A stretch of DNA of 64,000 nt from DASVHS01 sp035468985. GTDB lineage: Bacteria > Acidobacteriota > Thermoanaerobaculia > Gp7-AA8. This document shows positions 17,543-25,054 of this stretch, piece by piece. The notes under the pieces are model-generated. The model did no database searches. It was not told where the DNA came from and saw only the letters and a program-made list of their open reading frames with translations. Made by a program: the position numbers and the translations under genes. The stretch spans positions 1 through 64,000 of the forward strand of contig DATISF010000008.1 of assembly GCA_035468985.1 (NCBI GenBank), written 5' to 3'. The stretch's first letter is position 1. Every line of letters starts with the position of its first letter.

Positions 17543-18909
17543 GCCACTTCTTTGCCCTCGATGTCCAGCTCGTGAATCGGCATCCCCAGCAGGCCGAGGG
17601 GCTCGCGGATGAGCTTTGCGCTGCCGACGACGACGATGATGGCGCGGTCGGGATCGATGTACTTCTGCGCGACGCGCGTGATCGCATCGCGGTCGATCGC
17701 GGCAATGTTCTCGCGATAGTGATCGAAGTAATCCTCCGGCAATCCGTACAGCTCCATGTCGGCGAGGCGGCTGGCGATGTCGCTCGAGCTCTGCACGGTC
17801 GCCGGAAAGACGCCCATCAAGTAGTTCTTCGTGTCGTCGAGCTCCTGCTGCTCGACGTCGCCGGTGCGGATGCGCCGCAGCTCGACGAAGACTTCCTCGA
17901 CCGACTCGCGCGTGACCTCGTTGCGCACCGGCGCCGCCACGACGAACGGGCCGGCCTGTCTGCGAAACGCAAACTGCGACCGCGCGCCGTAGGTGTAGCC
18001 GTGCCGCTCGCGCAGATTGAGGTTGATGCGCGAGTTGAACACGCCGCCCAGCAGCGCGTTCATCACCGACAGCGGGAAATAGTCCTCGGACGAGCGGGGA
18101 ACGCCGATGTGTCCGACGCGGATCTCCGACTGCACGGCCTGCGGGCGGTCGATGATGTAGATGCGGCTGGAGTCGACGGGTCTCGGCTGCACGGCGGGGC
18201 GCGGCGGCTCGGAGCCGCGGGTCCAGTGGCCGAACGTGTCGCGCACGATCGCAACGGCGTCGTTCGGATTGATGTCTCCGCCGATGATCAGCGAGCCGTT
18301 GTTGGGTACGAAATGCTGCTGGTAGAAGCGCCGCACGTCGTCGAGCGCGATGCGCGCCACGCTCTCGGCATTTCCGACCACCGAGTTGCCGTACACGCCC
18401 TCGCCGTACAGCAGCGCGGAGAATCGTTTTCCGGCGATGACCGACGGCTCGTCGCGCTGCTGGAGGATCTCGGTGAGGCGTTCGTTGCGCACCCGCTGGA
18501 ATCCGTCCGGCGGAAGCATGGCGCGCGAGGCGACGTCGGAGAGGATCGCCACCATCGGTCCGACGTTCCGGCTGAGCACGTCGATCGAGATGTAGGAAGC
18601 GTCCCAGTCGGTGCCGGTTCCCATCGAGCCGCCAAGAAGGCCGATGTCTTCGGCGAGCCGGATGGCGTCGCGCTCGCCGGCGCCTTCGTCGAGCAGATCG
18701 CCGACCAGTGAGGCGAGACCGGCGAGCTGCGCGTTGTCGTGATCGGCGCCCGACCGCACCAGTGCGCGCAGCGAGACGATCGGCGCGTTGTGATTCTCCG
18801 CGACCAGCACGCGCATGCCGTTCGGCAGAGTGGCGCGCGTGATGTGCGGAAAGTGATATGGCCGCGGTGGGCCGGGAGGAGGAGCGGAGGCGCGGAAATC
18901 GGCGCTCAT
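17539..18909 (-). CDS. M16-family peptidase-like protein, non-catalytic partner
   Basis: A 456-residue M16B-type protein: two alpha/beta domains with SLRALVRSGADHDN at the place of the active site. The zinc motif HxxEH is absent; LVGDLLDEGAGERDA stands there instead, so metal binding is lost. The C-terminal half keeps the family's GYTYGARSQFAFR strand, which in heterodimeric M16 enzymes supplies substrate-binding Arg and Tyr residues. It therefore probably forms the non-catalytic subunit with the upstream HLFEH-bearing protein. The ATG overlaps that gene's stop. No signal peptide is seen. Confidence 0.85.
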   Translation of the reverse strand: MSADFRASAPPPGPPRPYHFPHITRATLPNGMRVLVAENHNAPIVSLRALVRSGADHDNAQLAGLASLVGDLLDEGAGERDAIRLAEDIGLLGGSMGTGTDWDASYISIDVLSRNVGPMVAILSDVASRAMLPPDGFQRVRNERLTEILQQRDEPSVIAGKRFSALLYGEGVYGNSVVGNAESVARIALDDVRRFYQQHFVPNNGSLIIGGDINPNDAVAIVRDTFGHWTRGSEPPRPAVQPRPVDSSRIYIIDRPQAVQSEIRVGHIGVPRSSEDYFPLSVMNALLGGVFNSRINLNLRERHGYTYGARSQFAFRRQAGPFVVAAPVRNEVTRESVEEVFVELRRIRTGDVEQQELDDTKNYLMGVFPATVQSSSDIASRLADMELYGLPEDYFDHYRENIAAIDRDAITRVAQKYIDPDRAIIVVVGSAKLIREPLGLLGMPIHELDIEGKEVA

Positions 18910-20168
18910 GCCGCGCTCCTTTCCGGCAGGAAGATGCTGGTCACGCGGTTTTCCGGGACCAGGAATCTTCGGGCGACGCCGACGAGGTCCTCGGGCGTGG
19001 CGCGGTTGTACGGCTCGAGCCATCGGTGCACCCTCTGCGGATCGCCGAAGTACGTGGCCATCATGCCGATGAGATCGGCGCGCGTGTCGTAGTTCTCGAC
19101 CTGGTGGGCGTGCTCGATCTCGGCGCGGTTGCGCGCGCGCGTCAGCTCATCGTCGGTGATCCCGCCGTTGATGAGCCGTGTGATCTCCGCATCCATCGAC
19201 TGTTCGATCCGTTCGATCTCCACGCCTTCTTTGGCAGTGGCGTGCATCAACATGATCCCGGTCGACTCTGTCGGCAGGAGGTATGCCGCAACATCCTGCG
19301 CAATCTGCTGCTCGTGAACGAGCGCGCGATCGAGGCGGCTGGCCTTATCGGACGAGAGGACGGTGGCCAGGAGATCGGCGACGATCCAGTCGCCCTCGCC
19401 CATCTTCGGCAGATGGTAGAGACGATACAGGCGGGGCAGCTGGACGGGGGAGGCGAACATTTCGCGTCGTTCGCCGCCGAGCGGTTTGCGTTGCGCGGTG
19501 AACCGCGGGAAGTCGCGGCCCGCGGGGATGTCCCCGAAGTATTTCTCGACCAGGCGCTTCGCCTCGCCGGGAACGAAGTCGCCGATGAGGGTGAGCACGG
19601 CGTTGTCGGGGCGATACCAGGTGCGGAAGAAGTCGCGGATGTCGTCCAGGGACGCGGCGCCGAGGTCGTCCATCGATCCGATGGTCGGCCAGTGATACGG
19701 ATATTCGGGATCGAACGCGAGACTGAGCAGGCGCTCGAACGCGGTGCCGTACGGGACGTTGTCGTAGCGCTGGCGCCGCTCTTCCTTCACCACCTCGCGC
19801 TGGATGTCGAGCTTCTCCTGCGTCAGCGCGGGAAGGAAGAAGCCCATGCGGTCGGATTCCAGCCAGAGTCCGAGCGCCAGATAGTTAGACGGTAATGTTT
19901 CAAAGTAATTCGTGCGATCAAAAAATGTCGTTCCGTTGAGCACGCCGCCGACCGACTGCACGTGGCGGAAGTGCTCGTTGTTGCCGACGTGCTCCGAGCC
20001 GGAGAACAGCATGTGCTCGAACAGGTGCGCGAATCCGGTGCGCCCGACGCGCTCGTTCTTGGAGCCGACGTGATACCAGACGTTGACGGCGACCAGCGGT
20101 GCGGAATGATCCTCGTTGAGGATCACCCTGAGGCCGTTGTTAAGTTTGTAATCATCGATTTTGAGCAT
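18906..20168 (-). CDS. M16-family zinc metallopeptidase, catalytic subunit
   Basis: A 420-residue M16B peptidase. The inverted zinc-binding motif is intact in GFAHLFEHMLFSGS, preceded by NVWYHVGSKNE and followed by the usual second acidic helix. Such clamshell enzymes degrade peptides of up to a few dozen residues. The downstream, translationally coupled gene encodes an M16 protein without the motif, so an active/inactive heterodimer is likely. No signal peptide is evident, pointing to the cytoplasm. A patch of AT-rich codons occurs at 19880-19935, unlike the rest of the gene. Confidence 0.9.
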   Translation of the reverse strand: MLKIDDYKLNNGLRVILNEDHSAPLVAVNVWYHVGSKNERVGRTGFAHLFEHMLFSGSEHVGNNEHFRHVQSVGGVLNGTTFFDRTNYFETLPSNYLALGLWLESDRMGFFLPALTQEKLDIQREVVKEERRQRYDNVPYGTAFERLLSLAFDPEYPYHWPTIGSMDDLGAASLDDIRDFFRTWYRPDNAVLTLIGDFVPGEAKRLVEKYFGDIPAGRDFPRFTAQRKPLGGERREMFASPVQLPRLYRLYHLPKMGEGDWIVADLLATVLSSDKASRLDRALVHEQQIAQDVAAYLLPTESTGIMLMHATAKEGVEIERIEQSMDAEITRLINGGITDDELTRARNRAEIEHAHQVENYDTRADLIGMMATYFGDPQRVHRWLEPYNRATPEDLVGVARRFLVPENRVTSIFLPERSAA

Positions 20169-20195
20169 GGGAGCGGGGTTTTACCATGGGGACGG

Positions 20196-20395
20196 GAATG
20201 GTGAATGTTCAATGTTGAATGATGAATGGTCGTTGTTCACGTCATCCTGAGCCGCGAAGACGGCGAAGGATCTCGAAATGGCAGACGTTTTCGCATCCTG
20301 AGATCCTTCGTCGCGCTTCGCCGACTCAGGATGACGACTTGTGCAGGGCTTCCCTAAGTTCGCCATTCACCATTCACCATTCACCATTCCTCGTT
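20196..20395. repeat. Compound element: inverted heptamer arrays around a palindromic repeat
   Basis: The left array 20196-20230 has five units of the type GAATGGT/GAATGTT. The core 20238-20338 is a full copy of the long palindromic repeat. The right array 20361-20395 has CGCCATT, CACCATT three times and a degenerate last unit. The right-hand units are reverse complements of the left-hand ones. This is the same architecture as at 9511-9709 but with an unrelated heptamer sequence. It fills the divergent gap between the M16 and deoxynucleoside kinase genes. Confidence 0.85.
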
Positions 20396-20401
20396 TATCC
20401 T
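20396..20401 (+). promoter_or_regulatory. -10 box of the deoxynucleoside kinase gene
   Basis: TATCCT ending 8 bases before the GTG start, directly at the end of the heptamer array. Confidence 0.4.
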
Positions 20402-20409
20402 TCCCGCTC

Positions 20410-21054
20410 GTGTCCAAGCCTCTGCCGTTCAGACATATCGCGGTAGAAGGCCCCATCGGGGTCGGCAAGACTTCGCTCGTTTCGCTTCTGGCAAAAGGCT
20501 TCCGCGGGACGAAGGTGTTGGAGGACGTCGACAACCCGTTCCTGGCCGACTTCTACAAGGACAAGCGCGGCGCGGCGTTCCGCTGCCAGCTCTTCTTCCT
20601 TCTGTCGCGGTACGACCAGCAGCGCAACATCTCGCAGGGAGACCTCTTCACGCAGCTCGTTCTGGCCGACTACTCGTTCCCCAAGGACAAGATCTTCGCC
20701 TACCTCACGCTCGACGACTCGGAGCTGCTCATCTACAACCGGCTCTATGACTTACTGTACGAGAGCGTTCCGAAGCCGGACCTGGTCATCTACCTCCAGG
20801 CCGGACTTGATACACTACTAAAGCGCATCAAGAGGCGCGGGCGAGCTTACGAGAAGTCGATCTCGTCATCGTATTTGCAAGAGCTCAGCGAGGCGTACTC
20901 ACACTACTTTTACCGGTACGACGAGACGCCATTGCTCGTAGTGAATACGAATGACATCGATTTCGTGAACACGCCCGAGCACTTCGATCAGCTCGTGGAG
21001 CAGATTCGAAATGCTCAGAAGGGGACGCAGTACTACGTACCGCTTGGATCCTGA
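20410..21054 (+). CDS. Deoxynucleoside kinase (dAK/dGK type)
   Basis: A 214-residue P-loop kinase. GPIGVGKTS (residues 14-22) binds ATP, SRYDQQ fits the family's substrate-side Arg motif, and RIKRRGRAYEKSI matches the lid and E-K-x-I substrate helix of the deoxyadenosine/deoxyguanosine kinase group. It phosphorylates salvaged deoxynucleosides in the cytoplasm. The start is GTG at 20410; an ATG at 20341 would add residues coded by repeat sequence. It precedes panB by 14 bases, an arrangement that suggests one transcript. Confidence 0.88.
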   Translation: MSKPLPFRHIAVEGPIGVGKTSLVSLLAKGFRGTKVLEDVDNPFLADFYKDKRGAAFRCQLFFLLSRYDQQRNISQGDLFTQLVLADYSFPKDKIFAYLTLDDSELLIYNRLYDLLYESVPKPDLVIYLQAGLDTLLKRIKRRGRAYEKSISSSYLQELSEAYSHYFYRYDETPLLVVNTNDIDFVNTPEHFDQLVEQIRNAQKGTQYYVPLGS

Positions 21055-21068
21055 AAGGACCGAGACAC

Positions 21069-21941
21069 ATGGAACAGCAGCAGAAGATCACCGTCCCGCA
21101 GATCCGCGCCATGAAAGCCTCGAAGCGGATCGGCATGCTCACCGCCTACGACTACCCCTCGGCGAAAGTCGCTGACGCCGCCGGCGCCGATATCCTCCTC
21201 GTCGGCGATTCCCTTGGCATGGTCGTCCTCGGATATCCCGACACGCTCAGCGTCACCGTCGACGACATGATCCACCACACACGCGCCGTGGCCCGCGGCA
21301 CCTCGCGCGCGCTGATCGTCGGCGACATGCCGTACCTCTCGTATCACGTGTCGATCGAGGAGTCGGTCCGCAACGCCGGACGCTTCATCCACGCCGGCGC
21401 GCATGCCGTGAAGATCGAAGGCGGCAAGCCGTCGCGCATCAAGGTGGCCGAAGCGATCCTCGACGCCGAGGTGCCCGTCATGGGGCATATCGGATTGACG
21501 CCGCAGTCGGTGAATGCCATCGGCGGCTTCAAAGTGCAGGGAAAGGGAGCGGAGGACGCGCGCCGCCTGATCGACGAGGCCGTCGCGCTCGAACAGGCCG
21601 GCTGCTTCTCGCTGGTGCTCGAATGCGTGCCGGTCGAGCTGGCGCGATTCATCACCGAACGGATCTCCATACCGACGATTGGCATCGGCGCGGGTCCGCA
21701 CTGCGACGGGCAGGTCCTCGTCTTCCACGACGTCCTCGGCCTCTACGAAGGGCACACGCCGAAGTTCGTGCGCAAGTACGCGCACCTGGCCGACGACATG
21801 AAGGTGGCGCTGACGAACTTCCTGAACGACGTGCGCGACGGCAAGTTCCCCGACGAGACGACCGAGTCCTTCCACGGCGGGACGCGCGAGGAGCTGGAGC
21901 GGCTCTACGGAACCGGCGGAGTCGTCGTTCCGATGAAATGA
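21069..21941 (+). CDS. panB: 3-methyl-2-oxobutanoate hydroxymethyltransferase
   Basis: A 290-residue TIM-barrel enzyme adding a hydroxymethyl group from methylene-THF to ketoisovalerate, the first committed step of pantothenate synthesis. Landmarks are LTAYDYPSAK, LLVGDSLGMVVLGY with metal-binding Asp, GDMPYLSY, and VPVMGHIGLTPQS. Full length. A Shine-Dalgarno (AAAGGA) lies 12 bases before the ATG, so this gene is leadered within the operon. It is followed by a palindromic repeat and then panC. Confidence 0.95.
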   Translation: MEQQQKITVPQIRAMKASKRIGMLTAYDYPSAKVADAAGADILLVGDSLGMVVLGYPDTLSVTVDDMIHHTRAVARGTSRALIVGDMPYLSYHVSIEESVRNAGRFIHAGAHAVKIEGGKPSRIKVAEAILDAEVPVMGHIGLTPQSVNAIGGFKVQGKGAEDARRLIDEAVALEQAGCFSLVLECVPVELARFITERISIPTIGIGAGPHCDGQVLVFHDVLGLYEGHTPKFVRKYAHLADDMKVALTNFLNDVRDGKFPDETTESFHGGTREELERLYGTGGVVVPMK

Positions 21942-22052
21942 CGCCATCCTGAGCCGCCCATTCGCCTCGCTCAGGGCAGGCTCCGACGGCGAAGGATCTC
22001 CGGTTGCACAGCGCCAGGCATGTTGAGATCCTTCGCTGCGCTCAGGATGACG
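21941..22052. repeat. Dispersed long palindromic repeat, copy between panB and panC
   Basis: GACGCCATCCTGAGCC ... GGCGAAGGATCTCC ... GAGATCCTTCG ... CTCAGGATGACG, with an extra 25-base stretch in the left arm. Its last bases provide AGGA and an ATG immediately before the panC start. Confidence 0.85.
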
Positions 22053-22913
22053 ATGATCACTGTTCGGACGATCGACGAAACCCGTCACGCCATCGCCGCC
22101 GCGCGCGCGCACGGGCGCGCCGTCGGGCTCGTTCCCACCATGGGCTTTCTTCACGAAGGCCATCTGTCGCTGATCCGCGTCGCGCGTGAGAACGGCGCGC
22201 AGTTCATCGTGCTCTCGATCTTCGTCAACCCGAAGCAGTTCGGTCCGAAGGAGGACTTCGCACGCTACCCCCGCGACGAAGAGCGCGATCGCCAGCTGCT
22301 CGAGAGGGAAGGCGTCGACCTGCTGTTCCTCCCGACCGTGGAGACCATGTATCCGCCCGGCGCGACGACCACGATCTCTGTCGGTCGCGTTGCACAGCCG
22401 CTCGAAGGCGAGCGCCGCCCCGGCCACTTCGAAGGTGTGGCGCTCGTTGTGCTGAAGCTGTTCAACATCGTGCTGCCGGATATCGCCGTATTCGGACGGA
22501 AGGACGCGCAGCAATGCGCGGTGATCGAGAGGATGGTCCGCGATCTCGATCTGCCCGTTCGGCTTGCGTTCGGCGAGACGATTCGCGAGCACGACGGTCT
22601 GGCGATGTCGTCGCGGAACAGCTATCTCTCGCCCGAGGAGCGCAAGCTCGCACCCGCCCTGCATCGCGCGCTGCGTGCCGGTGAAGAGGCGATTCTGCAC
22701 GGCGTCGAAAACGTGAAGAGCGTCGAGCAGCTCATGCACAAGATGGCGTCGCAAACGGCGGGCGTCGAGATCGACTATCTCGCAGTCGTCGATCCTGAGA
22801 CGTTCGAGCCGCCCCTGGACTTCCGGCGCGACCTGCTCCTGGCCGGCGCGGTGCGAATCGGACGCACCCGGCTGATCGACAACGTGCGCGTGCCGAGGAA
22901 GTCGATCCCTTGA
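22053..22913 (+). CDS. panC: Pantothenate synthetase
   Basis: A 286-residue ATP-dependent ligase joining pantoate and beta-alanine. Hallmarks are VGLVPTMGFLHEGHLSLI with the HxGH-type adenylate site, FVNPKQFGP, and AVFGRKDAQQ and MSSRNSYLS of the ATP-binding lid. Full length. I chose the ATG at 22053, which has AGGA five bases upstream; that AGGA is the tail of the palindromic repeat. The in-frame ATG at 22047 is part of the repeat itself. It is coupled by a TTGA overlap to the panD-like gene. Confidence 0.94.
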   Translation: MITVRTIDETRHAIAAARAHGRAVGLVPTMGFLHEGHLSLIRVARENGAQFIVLSIFVNPKQFGPKEDFARYPRDEERDRQLLEREGVDLLFLPTVETMYPPGATTTISVGRVAQPLEGERRPGHFEGVALVVLKLFNIVLPDIAVFGRKDAQQCAVIERMVRDLDLPVRLAFGETIREHDGLAMSSRNSYLSPEERKLAPALHRALRAGEEAILHGVENVKSVEQLMHKMASQTAGVEIDYLAVVDPETFEPPLDFRRDLLLAGAVRIGRTRLIDNVRVPRKSIP

Positions 22914-23245
22914 TCCGGCGGCTGGTCCGATCGGTGATTCGCAACGCCAGGGTCACCGCGACGAACGATTCGCCGTCGCTCCGGCTCGATCGCGTGCTGA
23001 TGAATGCGATGGAGGTCCGCGCGTTCGAAGAAGTCGAGATCGTGAACGAGGCAACCGGAGTCCGCTGCACGACGTGGGTGGAAGAAGGCGGTGGCGGCGA
23101 GGTCCGCATCCCTCACATGCCCGTCGGCGACACCGTCACGATCATCTCCCTCGGCCTCCTGCACGACGGGCAGACGCTCGCGCACAAAGCGCGCGTTGTG
23201 ACCGTCGGCCCGAAAAACGAGGTCGTGTCGATCGCCGAGAGCTAG
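22910..23245 (+). CDS. panD: PanD-like protein with altered processing site
   Basis: A 111-residue protein aligning by eye with aspartate 1-decarboxylase along most of its length: MIRRLV at the start, ARVT, a LRLDRVLM block, FEEVEIVNEATG and VGDTVTIIS. In known PanD the chain self-cleaves between Gly24 and Ser25 to make the pyruvoyl cofactor. Here the pair is Pro22-Ser23, the Lys9 position is Val, Tyr58 is Trp55 and the NGAAA loop is deleted; the Arg54 equivalent is kept. It overlaps panC by 4 bases (TTGA, TTG start), completing a panB-panC-panD order. Whether it makes beta-alanine is doubtful. Confidence 0.7.
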   Translation: MIRRLVRSVIRNARVTATNDSPSLRLDRVLMNAMEVRAFEEVEIVNEATGVRCTTWVEEGGGGEVRIPHMPVGDTVTIISLGLLHDGQTLAHKARVVTVGPKNEVVSIAES

Positions 23246-23246
23246 G

Positions 23247-23386
23247 AACCTCTGCCCAAGTCGTTGTTCACGTCATCCTGAGCCGCGAAGACGGCGAAGG
23301 ATCTCGGAGTGGCAGGGGTTTTTCGCATCCTGAGATCCTTCGTCGCGCTTCGCCGACTCAGGATGACGACTTGTGCAGAGGTTCTC
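23247..23386. repeat. Dispersed long palindromic repeat, extended form
   Basis: Outer arms AACCTCTGCCCAAGTCGT and ACGACTTGTGCAGAGGTT, inner core 23269-23368 of the usual sequence. This copy shows the full extent of the element, about 140 bases. Confidence 0.88.
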
Positions 23387-23586
23387 GTGTGGCGAGTCAG
23401 AGATACGCAGCATTTCGTTTCGGGCGTCGCCGCCCGCAACCCTCCGGGCTGGTGCCGGTTGCGGCCGATCTGCGGCGTCGCTCGTCGTCAACGATGTCAC
23501 CACATCGCCTCCTCCTCGCTCCTTGTATCTCAGCCGCAAGCGGCACCAGCGAAATGCTGCGTAGCGCGATCTCTGACTCACCACAC
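23387..23586. mobile_element. MITE-like element with long terminal inverted repeats
   Basis: The left end carries GAGTCAGAGAT and CGCAGCATTTCG. The right end on the opposite strand carries the same two blocks in the same order, with a 6-base insertion between them. The outer GTGTGG/CCACAC bases also match. The roughly 110-base interior codes for nothing recognisable and has no transposase. It abuts the long palindromic repeat on the left and reaches into the stop codon of the RNB gene on the right. Mobility is an inference from structure. Confidence 0.5.
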
Positions 23587-25034
23587 TAGCGCACGAAGTC
23601 GATGTAACCCTTCTCGGGATCGACATGCACGAGCTTGACGCGTGTGCGCTCACCGACGTCCAGACCTTTCTCGCCGTGCACGACCTTCCCTTCGATCGGC
23701 GGATGGAAGATACGCACCCACGTCCCCTTCGCCGATGCGCCGGTGACCATGGCGTCGAACTTCTCACCGATCCGCGATTCGAGGAGAACTGCTGCTGCCG
23801 ACTTGCGAACCTGGCGCTCCACTTTGTTCGCCGCGTCTTCCTGCTGCGTGCAGTGATCGGCGAGCGCCGAGAGCTCGCTGTCGCTGTAGGGCGATTTCGC
23901 GTTTCCCAGCACCGCTTTCAGCAGGCGGTGAGTGATCAGGTCGGGATAGCGGCGGTTCGGCGCGGTCGAGTGCGCGTAATCCTTCACTGCCAGCCCGAAA
24001 TGGCCGATCGACTCCTCGCCAGGCCGCTCCAGCACGTATTCGCCGGGGCCCATGGCCTTCACCACCGCCAGAGAGAGATCGGGAAAGCGCATCGGATCGC
24101 GCTTCTTCTGCCGGAGCAGAAATGACTCCAGCGCGCCCGCGTCGGGATCCGGCGGGAGCTTGTCGCCGAGGTCGGAGGCAATTTTCTCGATGCGGTCCCA
24201 GCGCTCGGGAGAGCGGACGACGCGGCGGATGCTGGACCGTTTGTTCTTTTCGAGGAACCGCGCCGAGACGCCGTTCGCGCCGATCATGAAGTCTTCGATG
24301 AGCATGCGGGCGTTGTTGCGCAGCTCCTGGCGGAGATCAACCACGCGTCCGTCGGAGATGATCGCTTTTGCCTCGATCGTCTCGAGGTCGAGGGCGCCGA
24401 GCTCGTGGCGCCGCTCGCGCATCAAATCGGCCGTGCGGTCCTGGAGACGGATGGCCGCGTCGAGTCCTTTGACCTGGCCGATTCTCTCCGGCATGTGGCC
24501 CGTGCCGTCGAGCCACGCCGCCACGCTGTTGTAGGCGAGCTTCGCCTGATTGTGCACCATGGCCCGATAGACCTCTCCATCGTTCACCGCGCCGTCGGCG
24601 GTCACCAGCATCTCGACGACCATGGCGACGCGATCCTCGTTCTCGTTGAGCGAGGTGAGGTCGGTGGAGAGTCTTTCCGGCAGCATCGAGAAGATGCGCG
24701 CGGCGGTGTAGACGGACGTGGTGTTCTTACGGGCGTGCTGATCGAGCGGCGTGTCTTTCGAGACCAGGGCATCGACGTCGGCGACGGCCACGAGCACGCG
24801 TACCGCTCCATCCTTCTGCTCGGCCCAGCTGAGCTGATCGAGATCGCGCGACTCGTCGTTGTCGATCGAGCACCACGGCAGATCGCGCATGTCGCGCACG
24901 CCGTTGTCATTGGCCGGCCCGCGGATGCCATCGAGTTGCTGCAGGGCCGGCTTCGGAAAATCGGGCTCCAGACCGCGCTCGATCATGGCCTGCCGGGCCA
25001 CGTCGGCAAGAAACTCCGCCTGATGTTGATTCAT
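23586..25034 (-). CDS. RNB-domain 3'-5' exoribonuclease (RNase II/R family)
   Basis: A 482-residue protein with an RNB catalytic domain: SIDNDESRDLDQLSW carries the metal-binding Asp cluster, and AHSTAPNRRYPDLITHRLL is the conserved Arg-rich motif near the end of the domain. A short S1-like strand region (VTGASAKGTWVRIFHPP) follows at the C-terminus. The N-terminal cold-shock domains of classical RNase R are missing, so it is the short RNB type. It should degrade RNA processively from the 3' end. Start ATG at 25034, with TAATTT 8 bases upstream and no Shine-Dalgarno. Confidence 0.9.
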   Translation of the reverse strand: MNQHQAEFLADVARQAMIERGLEPDFPKPALQQLDGIRGPANDNGVRDMRDLPWCSIDNDESRDLDQLSWAEQKDGAVRVLVAVADVDALVSKDTPLDQHARKNTTSVYTAARIFSMLPERLSTDLTSLNENEDRVAMVVEMLVTADGAVNDGEVYRAMVHNQAKLAYNSVAAWLDGTGHMPERIGQVKGLDAAIRLQDRTADLMRERRHELGALDLETIEAKAIISDGRVVDLRQELRNNARMLIEDFMIGANGVSARFLEKNKRSSIRRVVRSPERWDRIEKIASDLGDKLPPDPDAGALESFLLRQKKRDPMRFPDLSLAVVKAMGPGEYVLERPGEESIGHFGLAVKDYAHSTAPNRRYPDLITHRLLKAVLGNAKSPYSDSELSALADHCTQQEDAANKVERQVRKSAAAVLLESRIGEKFDAMVTGASAKGTWVRIFHPPIEGKVVHGEKGLDVGERTRVKLVHVDPEKGYIDFVR

Positions 25035-25042
25035 GCGCGCGA

Positions 25043-25048
25043 AAATTA
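25043..25048 (-). promoter_or_regulatory. -10 box of the RNB gene
   Basis: TAATTT on the minus strand, 8 bases before the ATG. The divergent pxpBC start at 25055 is only 21 bases from the RNB start, so its promoter must overlap this one. Confidence 0.45.
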
Positions 25049-25054
25049 GCACGA

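Noticed and set aside
18906..20168. Mitochondrial-type processing peptidase as the specific function of the M16 pair
   Set aside because: The active/inactive pairing is general among bacterial M16B proteins; nothing points to a processing role.
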